Shown piece by piece: positions 1 through 8,647 of a stretch of 64,000 nucleotides of DNA. This DNA comes from Akkermansiaceae bacterium. Its GTDB lineage: Bacteria; Verrucomicrobiota; Verrucomicrobiia; Verrucomicrobiales; Akkermansiaceae. Positions within the stretch are counted from its first letter, which is position 1, and the number at the start of each line of letters is the position of its first letter. The notes beneath the pieces were generated by a model that searched no databases, was not told the DNA's origin, and saw only the letters and a list, made by a program, of their open reading frames with translations. The DNA lies in contig JALZUC010000028.1 in assembly GCA_023301765.1 (NCBI GenBank), positions 42,980-106,979 on the forward strand, read 5' to 3'. A program made the position numbers and the translations under genes.

Positions 1-605
1 AAGGCAAAACCTGTCATCGCCACTTGATTCTCACCACACCAGCTACCATCACTTTTTTGGGTTTTTTTTAACCAACGCAAAGAGCTCATAACCGCATCTT
101 CACAACGCTCATTCCCACCATTGTTAGAAAGACGACTAAGACGATCAGCCTTGGAACAACGCTTCCTAATATCACCAGAAATGGCCGCGTAAGGGTCTCC
201 CCTATCGCCCTCACCGAAATCATTATCCCCCCCTAGACCTTCACCCCCTAACTCAAAATCAGCCGAAGGATCAGGAACATCTATCTCAAATGAAGGAATA
301 GCTATGTTAGATAGCTTCTGAGGAAATAACATCTTAGAAAACATATCAACAGGGCTCGAGGGGACACGCTCTGCTACTCTCCTAGCTTCTGGGGTATCAT
401 GTACTTTATCCGTAAGACTCCTATCCACATAGGTCTCTATAAGAGCAATCGGAGGATCAATAGACTTAAAGAAAAAACTCATAAACAGCAGCGCTAAAAA
501 GAGCACTGTTAGAACCGCAACAATAATACTTGTTAGGGTAGTATTACGTTGCTGATCAGCGAGGCGTTTATGTACTTCTGGACTAAGTTGTGCGTGGAGG
601 CTCAT
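1..605 (-). CDS. Membrane-anchored QW-repeat (prenyltransferase/squalene oxidase repeat) protein, 5' part only
   Basis: I translated this strand by hand. It is open from an ATG at 605 to the left edge, giving 201 residues, so the C-terminal part lies outside the window. A short cytoplasmic N-terminus is followed by one transmembrane segment (about residues 21-42, TLTSIIVAVLTVLFLALLF). Next comes an acidic, Gly-rich linker (DFELGGEGLGGDNDFGEGD, about residues 120-138). The last residues, SSLRWLKKTQKSDGSW, match the start of a QxxxGxW repeat of the alpha-toroid type found in squalene cyclases and related proteins. Single-pass anchored proteins with such repeats are common in Verrucomicrobia and Planctomycetes, and their function is unknown. 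I see no sign that this is a terpene cyclase, because only the first repeat is visible. Confidence 0.75.
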   Translation of the reverse strand, partial: MSLHAQLSPEVHKRLADQQRNTTLTSIIVAVLTVLFLALLFMSFFFKSIDPPIALIETYVDRSLTDKVHDTPEARRVAERVPSSPVDMFSKMLFPQKLSNIAIPSFEIDVPDPSADFELGGEGLGGDNDFGEGDRGDPYAAISGDIRKRCSKADRLSRLSNNGGNERCEDAVMSSLRWLKKTQKSDGSWCGENQVAMTGFA

Positions 606-1036
606 AGAGTTTAATTATTATGTTACATAGAATACAACGCAGCAAAGTCCTGTTTACTTAGTTATTTCCACTATAATAATAACCAGTTAGCTAATGAAAA
701 ACTCATTAAGACATACCCCACATACGTTTCCGTAGCAGGCCCTCTACAGATTATTTTTCAAAAGCCTTCTCAAGCAGGCTCCTTGCAGCACCGCGCGCTG
801 ACAAATCAATAAATAACTGATCAATCTCATGGCTAGAATCAGCCCCCGCTATAGAGATCTCACTAACATACAGCTCCTAACTCACACCCCCATTCACTAA
901 TCCACGTAACCGTTAAACCATCACAGCAGCTATCTATATTATAAATATATGTAGTCTTAACGCATTTTATAAAAAACGATTTGCGCAGGTCAATCTTGTA
1001 TCATCAGGCCATTTTCTATAAAAATACCGCATCACT
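606..1036. other. Intergenic region between divergent genes, with a gene remnant
   Basis: This stretch separates the minus-strand QW-repeat gene from the plus-strand uronate operon and must hold both promoters. The region just upstream of 1037 is AT-rich, with no recognisable Shine-Dalgarno sequence before the ATG. I could not assign a -35/-10 pair or an operator with confidence. Minus-strand positions 751 to about 990 contain broken coding-like sequence, listed separately. Confidence 0.5.
751..876 (-). pseudogene. Possible remnant of a gene C-terminus
   Basis: Read on the minus strand, positions 876-751 give 41 codons and a TAA. The peptide has a natural composition and ends in an amphipathic helix-like stretch (LSARGAARSLLEKAFEK). 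It has no start codon, because a TAG at 877-879 precedes it directly. Just upstream, in a neighbouring frame (roughly 990-870), there is another coding-like stretch (DGLTVTWISEWGCELGAVC) that ends in TAG. Two adjacent open pieces in different frames look like one small frameshifted gene. I do not recognise the family, and the call is tentative. Confidence 0.3.
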
Positions 1037-2101
1037 ATGAACACTGTTGCTATCGATAAACATAACGCCCTCGTGCAGGCAGCCTATGAAGCTCGTGGCT
1101 TCAGCTCAGATGAGGCCAAAGACGCCGCTGACATGTGCGCCGCCGCCACTTGGCACGGCAACCGCACCCATAACGCCCTTAAGGCACTCCACCTAGATGA
1201 CCTATTTGGTTCTGCAAATGGCGGCTGCACCCCGGGGGCTCAAATTGAGATTATTGAAAACCGCTTCTCCGCCGCTGAAGTCTGGAACTCACATAAAAAA
1301 CTTGGCCAATCTGTAGCAAAACGTGCCTTTAACCGTGCCATCGAACTCGCAGAACAACACGGAATAGGTATCGTCAGTGTAGATAACTGCTTCCACTACC
1401 TCTGGGGTGGTGGCTACGTCATTGAGGCTGCTAAGCGCGGCTACATCGCCTATACTAACTGCACTTCAACTCTCGCAGAGGTCGTCCCCTTTCAAGGAAA
1501 AACACCCACTCTAGGCACAAACCCTCACAGCTGGGGATTCCCCACCACTGAGGCACTAGGATACCCCATATGTATCGACTGGGCTACCTCCACCGTCGCC
1601 ATGGGACGCGTCCAACAACTTAAACGTGAAGGCAAAAAACTCCCACAGCATGCAGCTGTAGACGCAGAGGGAAAACCCACCACGGACCCTAATAATGTAT
1701 CAGCACTACTCCCCTTCGGCGCACACAAGGGCTACGGACTCTCACTCATCAACGAGCTTACCGCAGCACTCATAGGAGGCTCACTCCCCCTACACCGCGG
1801 CCGCACCAGCCCAAGTGCTGATGAAAAAAATAGCACCTCCTTTTTCTTCCAGATCATCCATCCAGAGGCGATCTCAGCAGGTAACTTTGCCGCAGGCCGT
1901 AATCAGTCAGCTAATATCAAAGCTGTGATCGAAGATATCCTAGGACCAGGAAATGGTAATTGCCTACTGCCCGGGCAGCTAGAAGCAGAAGCTGCTAAAA
2001 AGTCTGAGCAAGCAGGTGGACTTCTATTTAGTGAAGTTGAGCTCACAGAGCTCAACAAAATTGCCACTTCACTCGGCCACCCCACCCTCACCACTATCTA
2101 A
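1037..2101 (+). CDS. Malate/L-lactate dehydrogenase family (Ldh_2) oxidoreductase
   Basis: The 354-residue protein fits the NAD(P)-dependent Ldh_2 family (malate, ureidoglycolate, sulfolactate and 2,3-diketogulonate dehydrogenases). Its markers are the GTNPHSWGFP segment, the DWATSTVAMGRV segment and the GAHKGYGLSL segment near the C-terminal third. The family's catalytic His in SHG is kept as H45 in RTHNAL, although the Gly is replaced. Length is normal for the family. It is the first gene of the uronate operon, ending 9 bases before the uronate isomerase, so a 2-keto sugar acid is the most likely substrate. That is inferred from context; the sequence does not fix the substrate. The start has no Shine-Dalgarno match. 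Confidence 0.82.
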   Translation: MNTVAIDKHNALVQAAYEARGFSSDEAKDAADMCAAATWHGNRTHNALKALHLDDLFGSANGGCTPGAQIEIIENRFSAAEVWNSHKKLGQSVAKRAFNRAIELAEQHGIGIVSVDNCFHYLWGGGYVIEAAKRGYIAYTNCTSTLAEVVPFQGKTPTLGTNPHSWGFPTTEALGYPICIDWATSTVAMGRVQQLKREGKKLPQHAAVDAEGKPTTDPNNVSALLPFGAHKGYGLSLINELTAALIGGSLPLHRGRTSPSADEKNSTSFFFQIIHPEAISAGNFAAGRNQSANIKAVIEDILGPGNGNCLLPGQLEAEAAKKSEQAGGLLFSEVELTELNKIATSLGHPTLTTI

Positions 2102-2110
2102 CATCTAGTT

Positions 2111-3559
2111 ATGTATTTAAATAAAGACGTATTTCTGGATAGTGAGACTGCACGCACGCTCTACCACCAAGTAGCTGCATCGCTCCCCATTATTGATTTC
2201 CACACTCACCTTCCTCAGCAAGAAATCATGGACGATCACCGCTTCAGTGATCTCTGGGAACTGTGGCTCAAACACGACCACTACAAATGGCGCCTCATGC
2301 GCGGCTGCGGAATCGATGAAAAATACATCACGGGAGACACCTCACCATGGGAGAAATTTCACGCCTTTGCCTCCATCATGCCCTTAGCTGTAGGGAACCC
2401 TGTACACCACTGGGCACACCTGGAACTACAGCGTATCTTCAACATCCAGACAACCCTCTCAACAGACACCGCTGAAGAAATCTGGCATAATGCCAATAAG
2501 CAACTCGCCACGGACTCATCACTCAGCGTGCGAGGTCTGTTAGAAAAATTTAATGTTGAGCTAGTCTGCACCACAGATGATCCCGCCTCTGATCTCAGTA
2601 TTCATAAGAAGTTAGCTGACCAGAACACTACCACCACGCTACCCACCTTCCGGCCAGACCTCGCTATGGCCGTAGATAAACCAGAGATGTTTACCCAGTG
2701 GACACTCAAACTTCAAGAATGCACCGGCCAGCCAGTCACAGACTTTCCCAGCCTTATAGCAGCACTTAAAAACCGCCATAATGCCTTTCACACCGTTGGC
2801 TGCCGCCTCTCAGACCACGGGCTACCATTCTGCCCGAACGGCTACAGTTCAGATACCACTACGGAAGAACTCAGCGAGATCTTCACCCGCGCCACTTCTG
2901 GAAGAACTGCCGCTACTACATCTGAACAGGAACTTTTTGCCTCCGCAATCATGACTAACGTCGCCACATGGAATACTGAAAAAGACTGGACCATGCAGCT
3001 CCACCTGGGGCCATTACGTAACGTAAACACACCCATGTTTCACAAACTCGGACCAGACTCGGGCTTTGATACCATGGGAGCCTGGCCACAGACAGGAGCG
3101 CTCGTTCGCTTTTTAAGCTCACTCAAGTCTAACGCCATCCTCCCGCGTACTATCGTCTACAACCTTAATCCTAACGAAAGCGCTGCCATATGCTGTGCCA
3201 CGCAGAACTTCCAAGACGCTAGCTGCTTAGGAAAAATCCAATACGGCCCTGCCTGGTGGCACCTTGATCACAAGCGTGGTATCATCGAACAACTAGAGCT
3301 CCTCACATCTCTTAGCGCACTGGGCACCTCTGTAGGTATGCTCACAGACTCTCGCTCCTTTACATCATACGTACGTCATGAATACTTCCGCAGACTACTC
3401 TGTGGTACCATCGGCAAAGCTGTAGAGAATGGCGAAATCCCTAACAATCCAACACACCTCAAAACCCTCATCACCAATATCTGTTACACCAATGCCGCAA
3501 ATTATTTCCGCTGGCCTAAAGGCAGCACCTCTTTTTACCCTAACCACATAAAACCATGA
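2111..3559 (+). CDS. uxaC: Uronate (glucuronate/galacturonate) isomerase
   Basis: UxaC interconverts D-glucuronate and D-fructuronate, and D-galacturonate and D-tagaturonate; it is the first cytoplasmic step of uronate catabolism. The 482-residue protein has the amidohydrolase-fold hallmark [10 protein letters not shown] near residues 30-39, in which the two His residues are metal ligands in this superfamily. The family segments [31 protein letters not shown] and the C-terminal [20 protein letters not shown] are also present. Length is typical (about 470). The stop codon overlaps the next start in an ATGA arrangement, so translation with the following SDR is probably coupled. No mannonate dehydratase or KDG kinase lies in the window, so the pathway must continue elsewhere or by another route. 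Confidence 0.96.
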   Translation: MYLNKDVFLDSETARTLYHQVAASLPIIDFHTHLPQQEIMDDHRFSDLWELWLKHDHYKWRLMRGCGIDEKYITGDTSPWEKFHAFASIMPLAVGNPVHHWAHLELQRIFNIQTTLSTDTAEEIWHNANKQLATDSSLSVRGLLEKFNVELVCTTDDPASDLSIHKKLADQNTTTTLPTFRPDLAMAVDKPEMFTQWTLKLQECTGQPVTDFPSLIAALKNRHNAFHTVGCRLSDHGLPFCPNGYSSDTTTEELSEIFTRATSGRTAATTSEQELFASAIMTNVATWNTEKDWTMQLHLGPLRNVNTPMFHKLGPDSGFDTMGAWPQTGALVRFLSSLKSNAILPRTIVYNLNPNESAAICCATQNFQDASCLGKIQYGPAWWHLDHKRGIIEQLELLTSLSALGTSVGMLTDSRSFTSYVRHEYFRRLLCGTIGKAVENGEIPNNPTHLKTLITNICYTNAANYFRWPKGSTSFYPNHIKP

Positions 3560-4335
3560 ACTACATCAATTCTTTATTCAGCCTTAAGGGCAAAGTTGCC
3601 GTCATCATCGGTGGCACAGGAGAACTCTGTGGCCACATGGCTCTCGGCCTAGCCAAAGCAGGTGCTGAAGTCATACTCGCAGGCCGTGACGCCAATAAGG
3701 CAGAGGATAAGCTTAAAGCCATCTCAGAGGTAGGAGGCAAGGGTTACTTCGTCTCTACTGACCTCACCGAGAAAAACTCACTCGAAAATCTGTTAGAAAC
3801 AGTTATTGGAAACTCTGGCCACGTAGACGTCCTCATTAATGGTGCTGGAGTAAACTCACCTACTCCGTTTTTTGAGGTGGAAATGGATGAGCTAGAACAC
3901 ATCTTTAATGTTAACTTTGCCGCCACATTTCAGGCCTGTCAGGTTTTTGGAAAATATTTTATCAATGAAGGTGTCCCAGCCTCCATCATTAATCTTGGCT
4001 CGATCTCTGGGCTTACCCCACTTTCTCGCGTCTTCACCTACTCCGCCAGTAAAGCCGCTGTACATAACTTAAGCAGAAACCTTGCGCGTGAATGGGCAGA
4101 TAAAGACATCCGCGTAAATACGCTCGTGCCAGGTTTCTTCCCAGCTGAGCAAAACCGCAAAGTTCTAGACGAAACTCGTATACTAGAAATCCTGCGTAAG
4201 ACACCAATGTCTCGCTTTGGAAATCCAGAAGAACTCATCGGCACTGTGCTTCTACTCGCATCTAACAATGCTGGGGGATTTATCACCGGCACAGAAATAG
4301 TCATCGATGGCGGATTTGACGCTATGAGCATTTAA
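3556..4335 (+). CDS. SDR-family oxidoreductase, probable D-mannonate (fructuronate) oxidoreductase
   Basis: This is a 259-residue classical short-chain dehydrogenase. The nucleotide-binding stretch is [13 protein letters not shown] near residues 18-30. The catalytic residues are S149, Y162 and K166 (YSASK). The C-terminal [14 protein letters not shown] segment closes the cofactor site. The N-terminus ([18 protein letters not shown]) resembles the SDR-type mannonate oxidoreductases (YjmF type) and gluconate 5-dehydrogenases. Direct overlap with uxaC argues for reduction of D-fructuronate to D-mannonate. A related keto-uronate or gluconate substrate cannot be excluded from sequence. Confidence 0.85.
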   Translation: MNYINSLFSLKGKVAVIIGGTGELCGHMALGLAKAGAEVILAGRDANKAEDKLKAISEVGGKGYFVSTDLTEKNSLENLLETVIGNSGHVDVLINGAGVNSPTPFFEVEMDELEHIFNVNFAATFQACQVFGKYFINEGVPASIINLGSISGLTPLSRVFTYSASKAAVHNLSRNLAREWADKDIRVNTLVPGFFPAEQNRKVLDETRILEILRKTPMSRFGNPEELIGTVLLLASNNAGGFITGTEIVIDGGFDAMSI

Positions 4336-4358
4336 TCAATAAATAAACTAACAAACCT

Positions 4359-5984
4359 ATGTCTGATCTACTCGAGCGAGCCCAGAACGGCCCCCCCCTA
4401 ACAAAACTGGGCATCTATGCTAAACTCAGTGGCCCTGGGTGGATTCAGGCGGCAGTTACCCTAGGTGGAGGTTCTCTAGTAGGAGCTCTCTATCTTGGTG
4501 TCATCGGCGGTTATGAATTCATGTGGCTACAGCCGCTAGCGATGCTCTGCGGCATCATCATGCTCTCCGCTATTTCCCACATCACACTCTCATCTAAAGA
4601 ACGCCCCTTTGTAGCAGCAAAAAAGAATATCTCACCGATACTAGCGTGGGGTTGGCTCATTGCTACTATCATTGCAGACGTAGTATACTGCGCTGCCCAA
4701 TATGGACTTGGGACGGATGCTGTGCAAAACAACCTAGGGATACTGAATGGAGGGTCTGCACAGACATATACAGTCACCGGCATCTTTACCATTTTTAGTC
4801 TTACACTCCTCTGGCTATCTCTAGGAGGCGGCAAGACATCAAAGGTTATCGAACATGTTCTGAAGGGGCTCGTAGCTATAGTCGTCCTAGCATTCATGGC
4901 CGTTGTCATTGTGCTGGCCAGCCGTGGTGATGTTGCTTGGGGATCATTCTTTAAAGGCCTCATCCCTGATTTCTCAGCCTTATTTAAGCCCACCTCCAGC
5001 TACAGTGAGGCCATAGCCGCCACTGGTGAAAATGCCTCCTTTTGGAAAAAATACATCGCGGATAGTCAGCGTGACATCATCATTGGTGCCTTTGGATCAG
5101 CTGTAGGTATAAACATGACCTTCTTAATGCCATACACCCTAATGAAACGTGGGTGGACGAAGAGACACCGAGAGCTTTCACGTTTTGATCTAGCACTAGG
5201 TCTCTTTGTTCCTTTTATCCTCGCTACATCATTCCTAGTTATCGCCACCTCTGCCCAGTTTCATGCTAAAAAAGATGGTATCGTTAGCACCGGTAACTAC
5301 AACGCCGTATTAGACTCATATCTCAAATCAAAAAACACAGACTACGATAAAAAATCAGTAACAGCCCAGGCACATCGTGACGCCATCCCATCAGCGGATA
5401 AAGAGGTAGCCACCATGGTCACTAAGCGAACCGCTAAAGATCTAGCCACGTCCCTCGAACCTGCACTTGGTAAAAATGCACAGCTCATCTTTGGCATCGG
5501 TATCCTTGCCATGGCCATTTCCACTATGATCGTACACATGATGATGAACGGCTACGCAGTCTCAGAGGCCTTTGGTAAACCGGGACAAAAAGCCCTCTTT
5601 ATGATCGGTGCTTCCATGCCCGCCCTCGCTGGATTCTTCTCACCCATCTTATGGACAGGGAATCCTGATGTAAAAACTGCGCTGAACATCCCTGCAGGCA
5701 CCATCGCCACCACACTCCTCCCCATCGCCTACCTGATCTTCATCCTGCTCATGAACTCAAAGAAAACACTGGGTAATGAAATGCCACGTAATCGCACACT
5801 CATCAATATACTTATGCTCATTGCAGGCGGGGCAGCTAGCTTTGCTGCTATCTGGAATCTTCTAGGCCGCTATGGGAGTAATGATCCGTTTATGCACACC
5901 TTTGGGCTGATCGGCCTCATCGCCCTACCAGTCTTATTAATCATCGGCGTTATTGGGTTTATAAAAAACAACAAAAGCTCTTAA
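4359..5984 (+). CDS. Nramp-fold transporter lacking the metal-binding motifs
   Basis: This is a 541-residue polytopic membrane protein. The start of transmembrane helix 1 (GPGWIQAAVTLGGGS) aligns with the GPG...DPGN region of Nramp metal transporters, but DPGN is replaced by GGGS (residues 36-39). In helix 6 the family MPH motif is MPY (residues 257-259). Both motifs supply manganese/iron ligands in true Nramp proteins, so divalent metal transport is unlikely. A long soluble loop (about residues 310-370) interrupts the helices. It lies between the SDR and Gfo/Idh/MocA genes of the uronate operon, 23 and 24 bases from its neighbours, so the inferred cargo is a uronate, a sugar acid or a related product. 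A C8 run sits near the 5' end at 4391-4398. Confidence 0.8.
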   Translation: MSDLLERAQNGPPLTKLGIYAKLSGPGWIQAAVTLGGGSLVGALYLGVIGGYEFMWLQPLAMLCGIIMLSAISHITLSSKERPFVAAKKNISPILAWGWLIATIIADVVYCAAQYGLGTDAVQNNLGILNGGSAQTYTVTGIFTIFSLTLLWLSLGGGKTSKVIEHVLKGLVAIVVLAFMAVVIVLASRGDVAWGSFFKGLIPDFSALFKPTSSYSEAIAATGENASFWKKYIADSQRDIIIGAFGSAVGINMTFLMPYTLMKRGWTKRHRELSRFDLALGLFVPFILATSFLVIATSAQFHAKKDGIVSTGNYNAVLDSYLKSKNTDYDKKSVTAQAHRDAIPSADKEVATMVTKRTAKDLATSLEPALGKNAQLIFGIGILAMAISTMIVHMMMNGYAVSEAFGKPGQKALFMIGASMPALAGFFSPILWTGNPDVKTALNIPAGTIATTLLPIAYLIFILLMNSKKTLGNEMPRNRTLINILMLIAGGAASFAAIWNLLGRYGSNDPFMHTFGLIGLIALPVLLIIGVIGFIKNNKSS

Positions 5985-6008
5985 CCCATTATCCCCCTCT
6001 CTTATATT

Positions 6009-7052
6009 ATGAAATTTGGAATCATCGGTGCCGGTATGATAGGCCGTTTCCACGCTCAAGCCATTACCGATATGGAAAATGGAGCACTTCATTCTGTTTT
6101 TGACCTCAATCAAGAACGTGCTGAAGCACTAGCTCATGACTTCGGGGCAAAAGCTTACACAGACATGGAAAACTTCCTCGCAGATGCTGAGCTAGAGATC
6201 GTCACCGTAGGCACCCCCAGCGGCGCACACCTAGACCCTACACTAGCAGCGCTTAACGCAGGTAAACACGCCATCGTAGAGAAACCGTTAGAAGTCACCA
6301 CAGAGCGTATCGATCAGCTCACTGCTGCCGCTAAAGCCAATGGTAAAACTCTAGCTGCTGTTCTGAACCGTCGCTTTCACCCCGGTATGGACGCATTTAA
6401 AAAAGCATCAGAAGAAAACCGCTTTGGCACCCTCGCATCTGCCTCAGCCTACGTTAAATGGTATCGTGATCAGGCCTACTATGACTCCGCTGGCTGGCGG
6501 GGCACCTGGGCGCTCGATGGTGGTGGTGCACTTATGAACCAGTCCATCCACACCGTAGACGCTCTACTTTACCTCGCTGGCCCGGTAAAACGTGTCACCG
6601 CCACCAAGGCGCTACTGGCTCACGAACGTATTGAAGTAGAAGATCACTGCGTCGCTCTTCTTGAGTTTGAAAATGGCGCCCGCGGTGTGATCGAGGCCTC
6701 CACCTGCACGTGGTCTAAGGACGGTCACCCTGCCAGAGTTCAGCTCTCCGGCACTGAGGGCTCAGCCTTCCTCGCAGACGAAGCATTTGAAATCTGGGAT
6801 TTTCAAAACGAGCAAGCCGAAGACACGGAAATCCGCGCCACCCTTATGAAAGGTCAAGAAGCAGGCCTGGGCGCAAACGATCCCACCTCCATTAATACTT
6901 ACCAACACCAGCGCAACTTCGAGGAAGTAGTCAATGCCATTCAAGAAGGCCGTGAGCCCTCCACCTCGGCAAACGAATCACGCAAAGCTGTAGAACTCAT
7001 TCAAGCCATCTACAAGTCCGCCAAAAATGACGGGCAGTGGATCTCCCTTTAA
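6009..7052 (+). CDS. Gfo/Idh/MocA family NAD(P)-dependent oxidoreductase
   Basis: The 347-residue protein opens with a Rossmann motif (GIIGAGMIGRFHA, residues 4-16). It carries the family's AIVEKPLEV motif near residues 89-97, in which the Lys takes part in catalysis. The C-terminal dimerisation/substrate domain includes GGGALMNQSIHTVDALLYL, matching the conserved region with the catalytic His. Family members oxidise or reduce sugars and cyclitols, and some PVC and Bacteroidetes members make 3-keto-glycosides. The following TIM-barrel isomerase and DUF1080 genes fit that role. The substrate, perhaps a glucuronide, is inference from the operon. Confidence 0.9.
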   Translation: MKFGIIGAGMIGRFHAQAITDMENGALHSVFDLNQERAEALAHDFGAKAYTDMENFLADAELEIVTVGTPSGAHLDPTLAALNAGKHAIVEKPLEVTTERIDQLTAAAKANGKTLAAVLNRRFHPGMDAFKKASEENRFGTLASASAYVKWYRDQAYYDSAGWRGTWALDGGGALMNQSIHTVDALLYLAGPVKRVTATKALLAHERIEVEDHCVALLEFENGARGVIEASTCTWSKDGHPARVQLSGTEGSAFLADEAFEIWDFQNEQAEDTEIRATLMKGQEAGLGANDPTSINTYQHQRNFEEVVNAIQEGREPSTSANESRKAVELIQAIYKSAKNDGQWISL

Positions 7053-7062
7053 CTCAAAATAC

Positions 7063-7929
7063 ATGAAACTCAGCGGATTCACAGACGAGGCTGCCCCAGA
7101 CCTAGCCACCCAGATTAAAGCCACCCAAGAGCTGGGCTGGCAGTATATTTCCGCGCGCGGAATTGATGGCAAAAACATCCATGACCTAGACGAAGCCGCC
7201 TTTGACACTGCATATGGCCAGCTCTCAGAAGCTGGCATTAAAATCGCAGAATTTGGCTCTCTCATAGGCAGCTGGTCAAAAAATATAGATAGTAATCTAA
7301 CCTTAACTATGGATGAAGTAGAGCGCTGTATCCCCAGGATCCAGAAACTCGGCACAGAGATCGTCCGCGTCATGTCCTACGCACAGAAACCATGGGGAGA
7401 AGATCAGCAAGATCAAGAGCGCTTCCGTAGACTACGTGCTATCACAGCACGCTTTAGTGAGGCTGGCATAACCGTAGCTCATGAGAACTGCATGAACTAC
7501 GGAGGCTTCTCCAGCCAACACACTCTCCGCCTCATAGAAGAAGTCCCTGGCCTACAACTCATCTTTGATACAGGGAACCCAGTCTTCCAGCGTGACCGCT
7601 CACAGGAGGAACCACAACCATGGCAAGACGCATGGCAGTTTTACCAAGACGTGCGTGAACGCATTATCCACATACACATCAAAGACTGTAGAAACCCCAA
7701 AACAGATGACGTGGAGCCAGAATATGTATTTCCCGGTGAAGGGCAGGCATACATCCCAGCTATTATAAGTGACCTTATAAAAAATAACTACGATGGATTC
7801 ATAGCTATTGAACCTCATGTAGCCACTGTTTTTCATGCAAAATCAAAAGACAAAGACTGGAATCAATGTTATAATTCATACATTAATTACGGTAAATCCT
7901 TAGAAAAAATCATCTCAGAAAATTCATAA
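7063..7929 (+). CDS. Sugar phosphate isomerase/epimerase family TIM-barrel protein
   Basis: The product is 288 residues from the ATG at 7063. The frame is open further upstream, but an earlier ATG at 7027 would overlap the previous gene by 26 bases and add a 12-residue tail before the conserved MKLSGFTDEAAP start, so 7063 is preferred. The protein belongs to the AP endonuclease 2/xylose isomerase-like family. The four expected metal ligands are visible in strand-end motifs: Glu in VAHENC, Asp in IFDTGNP, His in IIHIHIKDC and Glu in FIAIEPH. Family members isomerise or epimerise keto sugars, or act in 3-keto-glycoside pathways. It begins 10 bases after the Gfo/Idh/MocA gene and ends 4 bases before the DUF1080 gene. 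Confidence 0.87.
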   Translation: MKLSGFTDEAAPDLATQIKATQELGWQYISARGIDGKNIHDLDEAAFDTAYGQLSEAGIKIAEFGSLIGSWSKNIDSNLTLTMDEVERCIPRIQKLGTEIVRVMSYAQKPWGEDQQDQERFRRLRAITARFSEAGITVAHENCMNYGGFSSQHTLRLIEEVPGLQLIFDTGNPVFQRDRSQEEPQPWQDAWQFYQDVRERIIHIHIKDCRNPKTDDVEPEYVFPGEGQAYIPAIISDLIKNNYDGFIAIEPHVATVFHAKSKDKDWNQCYNSYINYGKSLEKIISENS

Positions 7930-7933
7930 TTAT

Positions 7934-8617
7934 ATGATGAACATACCATATCTCAGCACCATCATCACCCTCATCCTAGCTCCACTTTCACTAGCAGATG
8001 AGACCACCACTATAGAGCATAAAACTATCTCCCTTTTTGATGGTAAAACACTCACAGGCTGGAAAATCGTGGGTGGAAATGGCAACTTCAAGGTCGAAGA
8101 CGGCGCGATCGTAGGCTACGGAAACAACATTAATAATAACACCTTTCTCTGCACAGAAATGTCATACGGTGACTTTGAGCTCACTTATGAATTTAAGTTC
8201 GATGACCGCAGTGGTAACTCAGGCCTCATGTTCCGAGCTCTTCAGAAGCCCTCTAAAGATGGAAACGGCCGTGTTTATGGCTACCAGTGTGAGTCCGATA
8301 ATAAAGACCGCTCATGGTCCGCCGGCATCTATGATGAAAAACGCCGAGGATGGCTATTCCCTGACAAGGCAGACAAAGAGCACTGCAGCACATTCACCGC
8401 ACAAGGACTAAAAACTTTCAAATGGAATGAATGGAATACTATCGTGATCCGCTGCCAAGGTAACCACATTCAAACATGGCTCAATGGTGAAAAACGTGCG
8501 GACTTCACAGATAACGATAAGAAACATGATACCCGTAAAGGATTCTTTGGCCTACAAGTTCATAAGGGGAAATCATGTAACGTACGCTGGAAAAACCTTC
8601 AACTTAGACACCTCTAG
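7934..8617 (+). CDS. Secreted DUF1080 protein (3-keto-glycoside hydrolase family)
   Basis: The 227-residue protein has a signal peptide (about residues 1-22, ending LSLADE) followed by one DUF1080 domain. Recognisable family segments are LFDGKTLTGWK, NSGLMFRA, GIYDEKRRGWL, IQTWLNGEKRADF and the C-terminal GFFGLQVHKG...WKNLQLR. DUF1080 proteins have a concanavalin-like fold, and characterised members hydrolyse 3-keto-disaccharides or 3-keto-glycosides. The signal peptide places it in the periplasm or on the surface. Together with the Gfo/Idh/MocA and TIM-barrel genes it forms the usual 3-keto-glycoside gene set. The ATG at 7937 is an equally possible start. Confidence 0.87.
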   Translation: MMNIPYLSTIITLILAPLSLADETTTIEHKTISLFDGKTLTGWKIVGGNGNFKVEDGAIVGYGNNINNNTFLCTEMSYGDFELTYEFKFDDRSGNSGLMFRALQKPSKDGNGRVYGYQCESDNKDRSWSAGIYDEKRRGWLFPDKADKEHCSTFTAQGLKTFKWNEWNTIVIRCQGNHIQTWLNGEKRADFTDNDKKHDTRKGFFGLQVHKGKSCNVRWKNLQLRHL

Positions 8618-8647
8618 ACTTAGCTGACCACCTCATAACGCAGACCC

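Noticed and set aside
4511..4993. A 160-codon open frame opposite the Nramp-like gene
   Set aside because: It lies wholly inside a gene with strong family motifs on the other strand and its peptide has no signal, domain or natural composition.
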